Shown one piece after another: positions 1-11,335 of a DNA stretch of 64,000 bases (its first letter is position 1; each line of letters opens with the position of its first letter). Made by a program: the position numbers and the translations under genes. Source of the DNA: Nephrocerus scutellatus (lineage: Eukaryota; Arthropoda; Insecta; Diptera; Pipunculidae); assembly GCA_947095585.1 (NCBI GenBank), contig OX352761.1, positions 85,998,419-86,062,418 of the forward strand, in the 5' to 3' direction. Under the pieces are notes generated by a model. The model was not told the DNA's origin. It searched no databases and was given only the letters and a program-made list of their open reading frames with translations.

Positions 1-420
1 TTAATTCGTCCGACTTATATTTAATTTCTTGAATTTCTGTCAATAATTCATTAACATTATTTACCTTAAGATTTGATATCTTCCTGTAGAGTTGGTGTGG
101 TTCAATATCAGGACGATACCGTAGTTTCAGTGTTTCCTTTATTAGCGGCCAGTTGTCTGGTTCCGGAATATTGATTATCACGTTCTTGGCTGGGCCTTGT
201 ATAGTTCTATAAAAAATGGCTTTTATAGCTTCCTTCTTTAATTCCTCATCCATTATTGTTGATAGTAGGTACTCCACACTGCTCAGGAATAAATTGATTG
301 TGATTTCTTCGATACCCGTAAACACTGGTAGATATGCCACATTTTTGAGCTTGTTTCTCCATTGTTCGGTTTTTGTCGAATATTCGTTGCCTTTTAGAAC
401 TTGTTTTCAAAAAATTTAAG
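1..420 (-). mobile_element. Gypsy/Ty3 gag fragment (left edge, minus strand)
   Basis: Read on the minus strand, this segment encodes a Gag-like stretch with motifs such as NIPEPDNWPLIKETL and RYRPDIEPHQLYRKI, typical of Gypsy-type retrotransposon Gag (structural protein of the intracellular particle). The reading is open from about 360 down to base 1 and the remainder lies outside the window. Near 400 the frame is disturbed. The upstream side (420 onward) carries leader/LTR-like sequence, as expected for the 5' end of an element inserted in minus orientation. The Gag assignment is by similarity to remembered family motifs; the subfamily is not resolved. Confidence 0.6.
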
Positions 421-735
421 AAAGGATTGTGGCGTCCACTTGACATCAATGTTCACTACACTATATAGTGGTGTTCACTTTTTCTAAATGTTCGCTGCAC
501 AATTATTTTATTTATATAGTGGTGTTCAATTTTTTTTTTTTAATTGTTCACTGCACTATTTTGTGTTTTATCAATTGGTTTTTGTAGTGTCTATTTATAA
601 TTGTAAGAGCTCACTGCACTATTGTGGTGTTTCACTTCAATTTTAATAAATGCCCACTGTACAAAATTTACTTTAATTCGGTTCGTATCACTGGATCCTT
701 TTACTCACTAGGATCCTACCGACTGCGCCATTCAT
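421..735 (-). repeat. Leader with degenerate TTCACTGCACTAT repeats
   Basis: The phrase TGTTCACTGCACTAT and variants recur at about 448, 490, 546, 607 and 650, separated by T-rich spacers. There is no coding potential. The position just upstream of the Gypsy gag (minus strand) suggests an untranslated leader with short internal repeats. A primer-binding site was not identified with confidence. Confidence 0.4.
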
Positions 736-1748
736 ATAACCGGATTACGTTATTTGGTAAAAAAAACACAAATGTTTTACACAATTTGGTTACTTTTTAA
801 AAACAACTTTATTTTTATTTGCAAAGTTCTTTATTTTACAACATCTACTCTTAACGGAGAAACCAAGACTAAATTTACAATCTTAATTGTCTATTTGTAT
901 TTCTGATCTATTTCATCAGCATAATTCTGATTGGTTCAATAAATTGCCAACTTGCAATTTATTCATCCATAATTCTTCAAAACAATTCCCTTTAAATTGT
1001 ATGGTGTGACCGGACGCCACTTTTACCTGTAAGTATTTAGTCAAAAACAATTCCAGGAAAACTGTCTGGATAAATGAAAAATGTCTTAAGTCAAACCGGA
1101 GCGGAAATGCCGTTACAATTAAAGTATTTATGAAATTATTCCATTCGTCAATAATTCGTGGAATTGTTAAATGTTTTACTTTGTGGATGCATTTTCCATC
1201 CACTGTTAATTTTGCTGATGCAATAGATTTACAGTTTTATTATTTACTTATTGTTTTTATGAATTCTTCGATTTTGTCAGGTTTTGAATATCTAGCAGGG
1301 TTCGTATATGTAACTCGAGCGCGATTTACCACCCTAAATGCGTTTGATTATTAAAAAGTTAAATTGTGCACAAGTTGAATTCGTTTAATTATAAAAAAGT
1401 TAAACTTACTTTTTAAGAAAGAACCTAACCTAAAGAAAGAATACAAAAGTTATATAAAATTGGAAAATATTTAAAAAAAAACTTAAACAACGAAAAACGA
1501 TATACGGTACAATTAAAACCACGCCTACGCAAATACAATATTAAACGCATTTAGGGTGGTAAATCGCGAGCGCGATTGTTTTTTGTCCAATTAAAACCAT
1601 GCCAACGCAAATAAAATATTAAATATTAAATTAAATATTAAATACACAAGTTAAATTGTGCAAGTTAAATTGTTTCCCAGGGGAATTGTGGCAAGTGGAA
1701 TTGTGCCAGTGGAATTGTGTCCAGTGGAATTGTGCTAGTGGAATCGTC
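736..1748 (-). mobile_element. Putative LTR / 5' region of the left-edge Gypsy element
   Basis: Non-coding AT-rich sequence between the Gypsy leader and the LINE that starts at about 1749. It contains a tandem array of GTGGAATTGTG-type units (about 1675-1745) and a foldback segment (1316-1580). Its position fits the LTR of the Gypsy element inserted into the LINE, but LTR ends and a second LTR cannot be verified inside the window. Confidence 0.3.
1316..1580. repeat. Foldback segment with about 30-bp inverted repeats
   Basis: The sequence GCGATTTACCACCCTAAATG (from about 1320) reappears as its reverse complement at about 1549-1571 (CATTTAGGGTGGTAAATCGC). The arms flank about 190 bp of A/T-rich sequence. 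This is either a small MITE or an internal palindrome of the LTR. No target duplication was recognised. Confidence 0.5.
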
Positions 1749-2650
1749 CGGTTACCGAATAAAAGCCTTGTAGATAGTAGCCAGATCAGAGAGAGTGAAA
1801 TATTTCTTGCATAGGGTTAGAAAACCTAAACATTTCGCAGCATTTTTTGGCGACGGTAAATATGTGGTCATTCCAACGAAGCTTGTCGTTAACGCACATA
1901 CCGAGAATTGCGAGATTTTCTGTTTCCTCTATGCAAGTGCCATTCATGGATAATTGCATGGGATTTGAGATTCGCTTAGACGACAGTATTCGGTTTTGGA
2001 AGCGTTAAATTCTACTCGATTGTTTTCTCCCCATTTTATTATGCTGTCTAGGTCAGAATTTAACGTGTTTAACATACGAAGTTGTTTGAGTTCCACATGA
2101 GAAGTGGAGGCACGTTCCTCAAACTTATATGAGAAGCTGGGAGTGCTGTCGTCATCGAAAGAGTGAATTGGATTAGAAGTAACAGATAAGAGATCATTGA
2201 TAAAAATGAGAAAGGGCGTCGGGGACAGAACAGAGCCCTGGGGAACGCAAGCATTTATGTGGTGTATTTCAGACTTGAAACCGTCGAAAACAACCTGAAT
2301 TGAGCGGTCCAAAAGATAGCTTCTAATCCAATGAAGCAGTTTGTCATCAATTCCATAAGCACGCATTTTGGACAAAAGAGCTTGATGCCAAACTCTGTCA
2401 AATGCTTTGGAAATATCGAATACAACAGCTTTGCTTTCACCAAAATGATGCAAAGACCGGTTCCACTGTTCGGTGAGATATACCATCAAATCACCAGTGG
2501 ATCGTTGCCCACGAAATCCGTACTGCCGGTCACTAAGGATTTCATTGGTTTAAAGATATTTCATGAGCTGAAAATTGATCAGCGTTTCCATGACCTTGGA
2601 AAGAATGGATGTAAGTGCAGGTACGAAAAAGGAGACGACGGTCGCCTTTT
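1749..2650 (-). pseudogene. Jockey/CR1-like LINE, reverse transcriptase part (copy 1)
   Basis: The minus strand encodes the palm of a non-LTR reverse transcriptase: AVVFDISKAFDRVWHQ, GVPQGSVLSP-like (CVPQGSVLSP here) and a degraded catalytic box, SFDDDS in place of F-A-D-D. Distal thumb motifs such as TVAKKC and LSDLATIYKAFIR follow toward 1750. The longest open segment (1944-2489) is 181 codons, with frameshifts on both sides. The upstream half of the same LINE lies at 4715-6060, separated by a 2.06-kb insertion. The RT would copy LINE RNA at the target site, but this copy is dead (catalytic change, frameshifts, insertion). Its 3' end is cut off at about 1749 by Gypsy LTR-like sequence. Confidence 0.8.
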
Positions 2651-4714
2651 GACGTGACAACGTCTCACTACAAGGTATAAGGGGGTGCATGTTCAAAAAG
2701 TAAAATTTTAAATGTCCCACTGTTGTGAGACACTGTTAAGTGAGACACTGTTAAGTGAGACACTTTTAAGTAATCCACTTTTAAATGTAAGTACTTTGGG
2801 AACTAAGCCATTTCCCAAGCGATTCGCATGGAATCCGGAATGTAGGACTAAGAGACGACTATAAGACTATTCTGGGATCTGGCCAATAGGGTCTGGGATT
2901 TTTGGAACCAAGCCATTTCTCAAGGGATTCGTATGAAACTCGGAATGTAGGACTAATATGTGACTATAAGACTTGTTCCTATGGAAATTCTGGGATCTGA
3001 CCAATAGGGTCTGGGATTTTTGGAACCAAGCCATTTCTCAAGGGATTCGTATGAAACTCGGAATGTAGGACTAATATGTGACTATAAGACTTGTTCCTAT
3101 GGAAATTCTGGGATCTGGCCAATAGGGTCTGGGATTTTTGGAACCAAGCCATTTCTCAAGGGATTCGTAGGAAACTCGGAATGCAGGACTAATATGCGGC
3201 TATAAAACTTTTTCCTATAGGAATTCTGGAATATGATCATTATGGTCTGGAATTTCGGGAACTAAGCAATTTCTCAAGCGACTCGTGCCTTTTAATTTAA
3301 TCGTAATATTGGCCACTACGTCAAAGAATTTCACTCCAACCGCGCGTAAAGATTACACGCACATATTTTTTTAACAGCTCTTACTTCTCCTACTACTATC
3401 GACGCAACTGCATTACTATGTTTGTGCAGTGATATGATATATTTAATATGTACCCACCTCACAATAAATTGTTATGAACATTTCAATCAGCTTATAAATT
3501 ATTTATTCTTTGTATGTGATGTGATTGATGATCATGTATGTGGTTTCAATAACATACAATCAAGCAGAGCAGAACGAAACAAACATATGCAGTAGTAGGC
3601 TGCGGTCAAGAATTCAGCTGCTGCGCAGTTTATGCTGCATTTTGGTCAAAAATTCACTTTTCAGCCAATGCATTAAAGAAAAATCGACTGCGCAGTTTAC
3701 GCAGCTACTTAAAATTGGATGCAAATAGCAAAATGTAAATGCCAAACTGTCGCCTTACAAGCAGACTGTAAGTCGGTTCAAAATATAGCCGCAATTTCGT
3801 GCATACCGATTGCCTGCCATTTTTTTGTGCAGCACAGCTGCGAAGCTTCTTAATTCTTTACCGCAGCCGTAGTGATAGTATAGTCTCTGTTCATTTTCTA
3901 TCGGTCCTCTGCTCTGCTCGATACAGTGCGCTCGTGACGTAACGTGCAGAAAAACAAAACTACCATAAGTTACAAAAAAGAGGCAGACAACAATGAAAAC
4001 CTGCAAGCTTCCTTGCAACTATTTCCTTTTCTTTTCGCTTATCCTTAGTCATGTTTACAGTAACTAGAGTAAATAACTCTTCGATCAATTACAGAAGAGA
4101 GAGAACCACGCAAAAGAAATTTAATGATGAATAATTGGTCTGCATGTATCAAAGCGAAATTCTTCTCTCTTCAATTTCATTTCTCTTAAAATTTATTTTA
4201 AAATTACTCAATTTTTTATAAATTGAATTACTCTTTGATCTATTACAGAAGGGAGAGAAACATGCAAAAGAAATTTAATCACGAATAATTGGCCTGCATG
4301 TTTCAAAGCGACATTCTTAGCATACCATTTCGATGCATTGGTTAGTGCTGCTCACTTCTCTTCTCCTCAAATTTAATTTAAAACAACTCAATTTTTTTTA
4401 TGAGTTGAAACCAAAAGCTGATTACTCTGTTTGGGAAGTGATATGCAATATGCAGCCACTTCACAGTTAGTGGTTATGAACATTAAAATTCGCTTATAAA
4501 TAATTTATATATAATGTGATGTGATGATGATGTATGTGATGAGCTACGGTGCAAGTTGTAGGACTTGTATTTAGTATAGAAAAAAATTTTAATATATACG
4601 TCCGTGTTTATGTCCCACAGACAACAAGATCTTTGTTTTCTTTTCTTTCGTCCGGGACAGACGTTGTCACGCTCAAAACCCACGGCCGTGTCCTCGACAC
4701 AGCCTACCCTGCTC
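2651..4714 (+). mobile_element. Unclassified array-bearing element, copy 1
   Basis: This 2.06-kb block interrupts the LINE exactly between two parts of its RT reading frame (Pro-Ile-Pro-Lys-Lys on one side, Gly-Asp-Arg on the other). Its left end reads GACGTGACAACGTCTCAC. Its right end, reverse-complemented, reads GAGCAGGGTAGGCTGTG and is followed within about 50 bp by CGTGACAACGTCTG, so the motif GTGACAACGTCT is inverted at the two ends. TTTT lies on both sides (2647-2650 and 4715-4718). Inside are a 118-bp tandem array (about 2790-3290) and about 1.4 kb of unique AT-rich sequence. No transposase is encoded. A second copy in the opposite orientation is at 39013-41500. Confidence 0.7.
2790..3290 (+). 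repeat. 118-bp tandem array (about 4-5 units)
   Basis: The anchor CCAATAGGGTCTGGGATTTT starts at 2883, 3001 and 3119, giving a period of 118 bp. Flanking diverged units begin at about 2800 and end at about 3290. The array belongs to the element at 2651-4714. The opposite copy has eight units at 40464-41330. Confidence 0.85.
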
Positions 4715-6060
4715 TTTTTTTGGGTATAGGCTGGACAAAGGCTGTTTTCCAACTTTTTAGGAAGAGTACAGAAGAATAGGATAGATGGAAAAGCTTACGC
4801 AATGGTAATGCCAGCTTGGAAGAACACCTCTTCAGAACTAATGGGGAAATACCATCAGGCCCAGCGGATTTGGGAATGATGAGATCGTTTAAAACTCTAG
4901 CAACTGCACGAGTACTAATGAAGATCTGTCCCATAGAGTGTTCAATACTCGGAGGTGCAGGCGGCAACAATGCACAATCTGGAGCTAGCTGCAAAATGTG
5001 CAGCAAACAGATTGGCTTTGTCTTTAGAGTTGACAACTGGAGTGTCATTATAAATGAGCGTTGGAATTGACGACGAGGCTGTATTTTTGATTCTTTTCAC
5101 GAATGACCAAAAATTTTTACCACCTTTGGGACATTGTAGTATTTTTTGCCTCAATTTTTGGTCGTAGGCGCTTTGTTGCTTTGTTTTTGTAAAACCGAAA
5201 GCATACATCTCTAATCCAGAAGCCTCTTTACAGCTCGAGTCGTACCATCCATCTTCATTTGGTTTGATAGACTTATTCCGGAAAGGGATAAACTTTCTCA
5301 TACCAATAACAATGATATTTGTGATTGCATAGGCGGCGGCATCCACGTTGCTATCGCGAAACAATAGCGACCAGTTAGTTCTCCCAAAGAAGTTGTTAAG
5401 GCCGTCCCAATTGGCTTTCTCGTATTGCCATACTGTTTTTTTGAGAGTTTTTTCTCTAACTGCGTGGTTTATTAACGAGAAATATGCTGATACAACACAA
5501 TGGTCAGACGAGCCTAGAGGCGATAATACATTGACGGAGTAAATATCGGGACGAGGTAAGGAACAAGTCAAGAGTGATTGTTTTGGAATGATTTGCAATG
5601 TCAGGTATTCTTGTAGGCTCATTTACAAGCTGAGAAAGGTAAATAAATTTAACGAACAACTCGACATCCCTTCATACGGGTGTTGTCTGGCCAGAATGGC
5701 GAAGCCACCCAGAATTGTGTTCACTGAAATCGCCCGCAATAACGACTTCGGTGTTATCATCATTTGTGACAATTCTTGCAATTGAATCAGACAGTGCATC
5801 AAACTCGTGAAGAGTTGAAACTCTGTCTAAGTTGGGGCTTCTATAAAGAAAGCAGTAGTGGATGTTGCGCCCTTGTACCATTACTCTAAGCCATATGAAA
5901 TTCAATTCCGCATTGGAACATTGGCTTGGTTGAGGCAAAAGTTTGAACGCAACATCACTACGGACATAAATTGCGAGCCCGCGTCGTGGGAAAAATAATG
6001 GCACTAAGCTTATACCCAGGCAAATTTAAATCTGAAGTATCAGAATTATCAAATACTTGA
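4715..6060 (-). pseudogene. Jockey/CR1-like LINE, endonuclease plus RT N-terminus (copy 1)
   Basis: Reading leftward from 6004, the minus strand gives an AP-like (EEP) endonuclease: YVRSDV, a GDF-x-x-HN box (AGDFSEHN) and the C-terminal SDH motif (GSSDHCVV), then a linker and the RT entry (SAGPDGISPLVLK and FVQPIPKK) ending at the array-bearing insertion. It lies in at least three frames (5672-6004, 4942-5622, 4704-5048), so frameshifts have accumulated. Together with 1749-2650 it represents most of one LINE ORF2. The endonuclease nicks target DNA and the RT primes from the nick. The clade (Jockey versus CR1) is not settled. Confidence 0.8.
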
Positions 6061-6489
6061 GTTTCGCGAATTGCTGGACTGTGGACATTTACATATGAAA
6101 ATAAAGCGAAAAATTCGTTCTCAGCCCACGTATGTTGCGCGATCCACTCTGAAACTACACATAACTACAAAATAAAAAACCAAACACGCAAAACACAACT
6201 TACCGCTTCTTTTAACCGAATTGAGAAGAGTATGTCTCAAAATGTTATGCCTTCACGACAAAATGAGTTAAATCACCAGAAGAAACAAGCACTCACAATC
6301 CGTTATTCTAATAGCTAAAGAATTAGATTATAAACAAACTGCCGCACGCATATAAACATATCTGAAAAACAACCATCAAGACAAAATCAAATGTCTAAAC
6401 CAACCGTACCACAGATAGACAAAAATTTAACCTCAGTAAATTATCAGGAAGTTTCAATTCCATTCCTAAAAACACATTTGAAGAAACTA
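6061..6489. other. No recognisable gene
   Basis: AT-rich sequence between the LINE 5' end and a Gypsy gag remnant. It may include LINE 5' UTR. No motif or repeat could be recognised. Confidence 0.4.
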
Positions 6490-6720
6490 TTCCAGATACA
6501 ACTAATCAATAGGCGGAATTTATGTTTATTTATTTAAGAATTCCGGACGCTATAAAAGACTTATCTAAGTTTGACGGTAACCCAAAACACCTCTACAATT
6601 TTTTTTTACTAAAGTTGAAGAAATACTTTTGCAAATTAGGGGAACAGACAGTTAGGTCCATCCCTAGACCATACACCTTACGGACAGATTTTTGAACGAT
6701 AAGCAAAAATTTAAAACAAA
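6490..6720 (+). pseudogene. Gypsy-type gag remnant
   Basis: The plus strand reads IPDAIKDLSKFDGNPKHLYN and then VEEILLQI. This resembles the Gag entry motif (FDG-NP-x-x-LYNF) of insect Gypsy elements. A run of nine T at about 6600 and downstream stops break the frame. No neighbouring pol belongs to it. Confidence 0.5.
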
Positions 6721-7020
6721 AGAACGAAATTTACATATCTTCATCAAAGGACTGAATTGGAGGTTTCTCCGGTGAAATTGGCCAAGCAACGAGGAACCGC
6801 GGAGAATCTTCAAGAGCTCCATCTGAGTCCAGCTTTTTCGCTCATTCTTGGTGCAACGTTTGGCATTGGAGCTTATCGGCTCGATAGTTGTGCGTGCCTT
6901 TTTCGTTTGTTAGGCCTGGTACTACAAACGAATCCGGTACAATTCACTGTCGAGTTGTTGGCCTTCAAGAAAAAAGTCAGCTAGTTCATGAAAGACCGAA
7001 TTTTACATGGAGATTCCAGG
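6721..7020 (+). other. Unassigned open stretch
   Basis: A 75-codon open frame (6757-6984) with no recognisable domain follows the Gypsy gag remnant. The next 180 bp are a LINE 3' tail, so this could be the coding end of that LINE or chance. No function is proposed. Confidence 0.2.
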
Positions 7021-7200
7021 TATTTTGAAGGCTCACGTATGTTATTATTTTGTAATATTTTCTTGGTCAAGGTTTTTTTGTGAGGAATGTGATATTATTG
7101 TAAATCACATTTCTCCGATTTAATTCTTAATTTTAATAAAGGGCTAAGCCACCCTTATTGCCGTGTCGCAAGTCATTAAGGGGGTATTTCCTTGGCAATA
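7021..7200 (+). mobile_element. LINE 3' UTR/tail fragment
   Basis: Contains GGAATGTGATATTATTGTAA then AATCACATTT (a small hairpin), GGGCTAAGCCA..TTATTGCCGTG and a tail ending in AAAAAAAAGC. The same cassette occurs at 35930-36215 (plus) behind a LINE C-terminus, and at 37790-37990 (minus). This is therefore a 5'-truncated copy of that LINE family. Confidence 0.6.
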
Positions 7201-7823
7201 AGTTTAAATATAAAAAAAAGCAAATAAAAAACTAAACATGTTCGGCACTCCATTGATCTGGCATAATATTAAAATAAATCTTACCCTACACTACTCACAT
7301 AAACGCACAACGAGCTCTCTAATCAGGTACCTTCACAACGTCAAGCAATACGAAAATACCATAAAAAACTTCTATATTGAAACTTCAGAACTGCAATCAG
7401 CTCTCTACAACAATGTTCAAATCCACGAACAAGAATGTAATGTAATGCGCAACTCAATTCCATTTCAGCGGGTTAGAAAACCTTCGGACTCTAAAGTTTG
7501 AGTCATGCAACCAGACTCACTAGCAAAGGTCTTTGCGTATTGCAACAAAAAGCTGATTATTTCAGGTTTAGAAATAGCAATTAATACAAACTGTACAGCA
7601 TATTTAAACAACGTCCCTATCAAAACAGACCTTTTTATAATATTCTGACATGATATGCGCACAAAGAATTCAGGAAATACAAACTTCAAGAAGTATAGTA
7701 TATTACATAACGAGCAAGGAAAGTGGAGTTTATCGTGCGAGTCGAAGCTTGAAGCACGAGGCGGTAGCCGAGTTCGGCAATCTAACGAGCACCATGAGAA
7801 TTTTCTGCGAGTAATGTACGCTA
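7201..7823 (+). other. Unidentified open stretches, probably TE-derived
   Basis: Two plus-strand open frames (7238-7501, 87 codons; 7655-7867, 70 codons) and a readable stretch between them (about 7540-7650, containing LIISGLEIAINTN) lie between a LINE tail and a MITE. They could be remnants of a retroelement gene. No motif was recognised. Confidence 0.25.
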
Positions 7824-8004
7824 TTTTTCACACGACCAAACCGGTTTTTCTGCTAAATCGATTATAAATTACTCTGAGAATGTGTGTTCACTGTGTAGTA
7901 AATAACAAAAGTATTTTATATGATAAAGTAACTAGAGTGTGTAAGGCTACTTTCGAAGCTAGGTTATAGTGTATAAAACAGACACTTTCGTCTATGGGCG
8001 TGTG
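7824..8004 (+). mobile_element. MITE with TTTTTCACACGACC termini, copy 1
   Basis: It begins GCTATTTTTCACACGACC and ends GGGCGTGTGAAAAATA, an imperfect terminal inverted repeat, with no coding capacity. A second copy at 28352-28566 matches along its length, including the flank GCGAGTAATGTACGCTATTT. The shared flank means the true boundary is a few bases to the left, or that both sit in a larger repeat. Confidence 0.65.
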
Positions 8005-8415
8005 AAAAATAACTTGAACAACCACGATATGAAACTGTACAATAATTTTGAAAACGACGCCAATAGCTCAACTAACATCGAAGACCACTAATATTTTTTC
8101 CTTTGTGGCCTCGAAGGTCCGATGAGATACATTGAATTAAACAACTACGTAGTTACCTTACCCTACATAAACATATATCATCCCCTTTCGATAGGCCACT
8201 GATATTTCTGATAAATATTGGCCGCATGTACATCATTTATAAACCCAAAATTTATCACCAAAAATATGAAACTCGATTGCAAAGCTAGAACCATACATCA
8301 TACAATCCAATCATCCAAGCATCTGCTTTCAGCAGAGAAACATCTTACGCACAAAATAAATTTGCCGTCAAAAATTTATCACCGTAAAAAAAATAATTAA
8401 AATAAACCAATAGTC
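8005..8415. other. No recognisable gene
   Basis: AT-rich spacer. A 60-codon open frame at 8218-8400 has no recognised domain. It may be the 5' UTR of the LINE that follows. Confidence 0.3.
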
Positions 8416-10660
8416 ATAAAATGGAAAATATCAACCTAATTCTATCCATGATTAAAGACATCATGTCGTCAGCCGTTAACGAATAAGTGGTGCAAGTTCC
8501 AAATGATCTACGAAGGGCACTTGCCTCATTAGTTAACGATGGGGAGGTAACTGGCAAGAAACCCAACGAGCTGACTTCGTCATCATAGTATAAGAGAACA
8601 CGTGTCTGACAAATTGTGATGGAAAAAGGAAGAAGAAGAAGAAATCTGCAAACAAACAACAAAAAAAGTTACGCAACGACCAAGAGGCAGAAGAAATAGC
8701 CTTGGAGGAAGATTCCGAGGCTCTTGCTGCCATTGTTGCAAATGTTGAAAAGCAAGTACCTTTGTAACTGCGCCAGATTTCCCAACCCTGACTGAGCAAC
8801 GTGCGGGAATATCATCATCACCAAAAAAAACCCAAAAAACCGTCAATAACAATAAGCATTCGCAACCACCAATTGTTTGCTTTAATCTAAATTTTGCAAA
8901 ATTAAGGGAACACCTACTAATGAACAAACTTTCCTGTAATTACAGCATCATCAACAACAGCCTGACGAAATCAACCATAAAGACCTCTTGTGCTGATGGA
9001 TATCGGAAGATCTTGGACTTTCTCACCAAAGAAAAGGTCGAAAACAATTCGTTTTCACCAAGAGACCAGCGGAAGAAACTTTTGTTGCTTAAAGGATTGC
9101 AGCACAATACTCCAGCCGACAAAATTAAATCTGCCATGGAAATGGATGGACTTTCAGTGACAGCTGTCCAAAAAAGCGAAAGACAGGAAGTACAATAATT
9201 TGTTGTAGAAGTCGACCGCAACATAAATGCACAGGAAGTCTACCAGAAAAAAATCCTCCTCAACGTGTAGACTCGTGTAGGTCATGTAGCATCGAACTGC
9301 GGGATGAAATGCGTTGGTAACCATTAACCTGGGAGCTGTCCGAGGAATGCAGTAGACGAAAAAGTTTACCGCACCAACTGTCACAAATTTGGTGAAAATA
9401 AAGTTGTTGCACTCGGTATTTCCAAGGCATTTGACAGATTCTGGCATCAAGCTCTTTTGTCGAAAATGAATGCGTATGGAATTCATAACACCCTGTTCGA
9501 TTGGACTAGTAACTACCTTTCTGATCCTGACTCTGATTTCTGACCGTTCAATCCAGGTCGTATTGGACGGATTCAAATCCAATGTTAACCGCATAAACGC
9601 CGGTGTTCCTCAAGGCTCTGTTTTATCTCCGACACTCATTCTGATTTTCATTAATGATCTCCTATTCACCACCTCTAATCCAATCCATTCTTTCGCTGAT
9701 GACAGTACTCTTAGCTTTTCATATGACTTCACGCTTTCTGCACGCCCCTCTTCGTTACAAGTGGAACTTGAACAACAACATATATTAAGCACGTTAAATA
9801 TTGGCCTTGACAGCATAACAATGTTGAATTTAACCCTTCTAAAACCCAAAGCTGTCTTCTGCCGTATAAGCGTAATTTAAACCCCCAACCTTTATCCCTG
9901 AATGGATCTTGCATCAAAGAAACTGAAAAGCTCTCAATTCTCGGTAAGTGCGTTAACAACAAGTTTCGTCTTCTTTCAGTGCCTAAGAAAACGGATAGAA
10001 CTTCTTTTAAAGGATACAGACCAGACCACATATTTACCGTCGCTAAAAATGCTGCGAAATGTTTAGGTTTTCTAGCCCGGTGCAAGAAATATTTCACTCC
10101 CTCTGATCTGGCTACCATTTACAAGGCTTTTATTCGCCCTAAACTTGAGTACAATTGCCATATCTGGTCTGATGCGCCTAAGACTACTTTGCATCAGCTA
10201 GATAGAATACAAAACCGCACGATAAAACTTGTCGGTGACGAAAATATAGCGAAATCAATAGATTCGCTTCAACACCGCAGGAACGTTTCTTGCTTGTCAC
10301 TGTTTTATCGCTTCTTCTACCAGCCGTGCTCAAGAGAAATAGCCAGCTGCACCTCTCCTTGAATTCAACCGCAATACTCGTGGCGCTCTAAATGCTCATC
10401 AGATTACCCTCAAGCCCATCTTCGGACGTACAGTTAAATTCAGGGATTCGTTCTTCAGCCGTACAACACGTATGTGGAATTCTATGCAAAGCTCTGTCTT
10501 CCCACATCACTATGATCCACAGGCATTTAAAACGCAAGCTCGTAGACATCTCCTCTTTTCTCCTCATCTTCCTTAACGCCCACGCTGTGCCAAGCATATA
10601 GCCCAGCATTATAAGGGTGCGAACCCCTTGAAGCGTGCGCGAATTATATATAAAAAAAAA
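8416..10660 (+). mobile_element. Internally deleted and rearranged Jockey/CR1-like LINE (copy 2)
   Basis: The first part (about 8420-9390) resembles LINE ORF1: basic and coiled, then DGYRKILDFLTKEK and KLLLLKGLQHNTPADKI, as in the PRE_C2HC-type region of Jockey ORF1 (RNA binding), with a zinc-knuckle-like end near 9370. At about 9400 it jumps directly into the RT palm (GISKAFDRFWHQALL), so the endonuclease and RT fingers are missing. The palm continues with GVPQGSVLSP and SFADDSTLSF. The thumb and C-terminus follow (FTVAKNAAKCLGFL, RNRTIKLVGD-like), and the copy ends at a short A-tail (about 10652-10660). At about 9976-10020 a misplaced RT-entry box (VPKKTDRTSFKGYRP) interrupts the thumb. It is close to the LINE at 1749-6060. 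Many frameshifts make it a pseudogene. Confidence 0.75.
9470..9880 (+). pseudogene. RT palm fragment with intact F-A-D-D box
   Basis: This open segment contains DRSIQVVLDGFKSNVNRINA, GVPQGSVLSP and HSFADDSTLSF. The FADD box is the catalytic aspartate pair of LINE RT. An out-of-frame junction at about 9536 separates it from the preceding FDISKAFD-like block (ISKAFDRFWHQ). It belongs to the LINE at 8416-10660 and has no start of its own. Confidence 0.75.
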
Positions 10661-10664
10661 CCCA

Positions 10665-11335
10665 AGGACTCAGCCAAAAAACAAAGCAACTCATATACAA
10701 GCAGATTATCCACCCGGTTATATGCTATGGGTTCCCCACTTGGTACACGATATCCCCAACATACATGAAGAGATTACAGCTGTTCGAAAGGAAAGTGCTT
10801 CGTGCCTGTACTGGCCTTCATAGAAAGCTCCACAATGGCTACTTTTACTCAAACGCAGATCTGTATGAAGCAAGCAAAATTACATCCATCGAAAAGCATA
10901 TGCAAGAACTCCACATCCGACTAATGTCATCAGTGGGAACACATGAGAACCCGTTAGTCAGTGCCATAGCAAACATTGAGCTAGCAAGAAGCCAGAATTA
11001 CCTAAGCCCCCTGGCTGTAATTCATCAGGAATTCAACGATTTTTTAAGATCTCCAACATTTTACTATACTGCCGTATGATCATACCGGCGAGGCTGATAG
11101 CCTCGGCAGCACAACTTTCACTTTCTACCATAACCCCATGGACAATCAGCGGTAAGGAAACTGAATTTATTTAAGTCATAATTATAAGTTTAATTTCACA
11201 TGTAACCATTTATTAATAGTTTATTATAAGACCAGCACACTTAAATTTAAGCACATTCTTATACTTATATTTTTTATAAAGATCAAAACAATTGTATATA
11301 TAAATCCTTAAATAAACTTAACTTAAAAAAAAGCT
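10665..11335 (+). pseudogene. Jockey-type LINE C-terminus and 3' UTR (second family)
   Basis: The plus strand reads a tail-end RT thumb: a YKQIIHPVICYGFPTWYTIS-like stretch in one frame, then LQLFERKVLRACTGL and an approximately 90-codon tail (10765-11079). It is closest to the well-preserved element at 31289-32690, which has LFERKVLRICTGLWR. After the stop come about 250 bp of AT-rich 3' UTR ending in AAATAAACTTAACTTAAAAA. It is 5'-truncated and directly abuts the preceding LINE tail. Confidence 0.7.
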
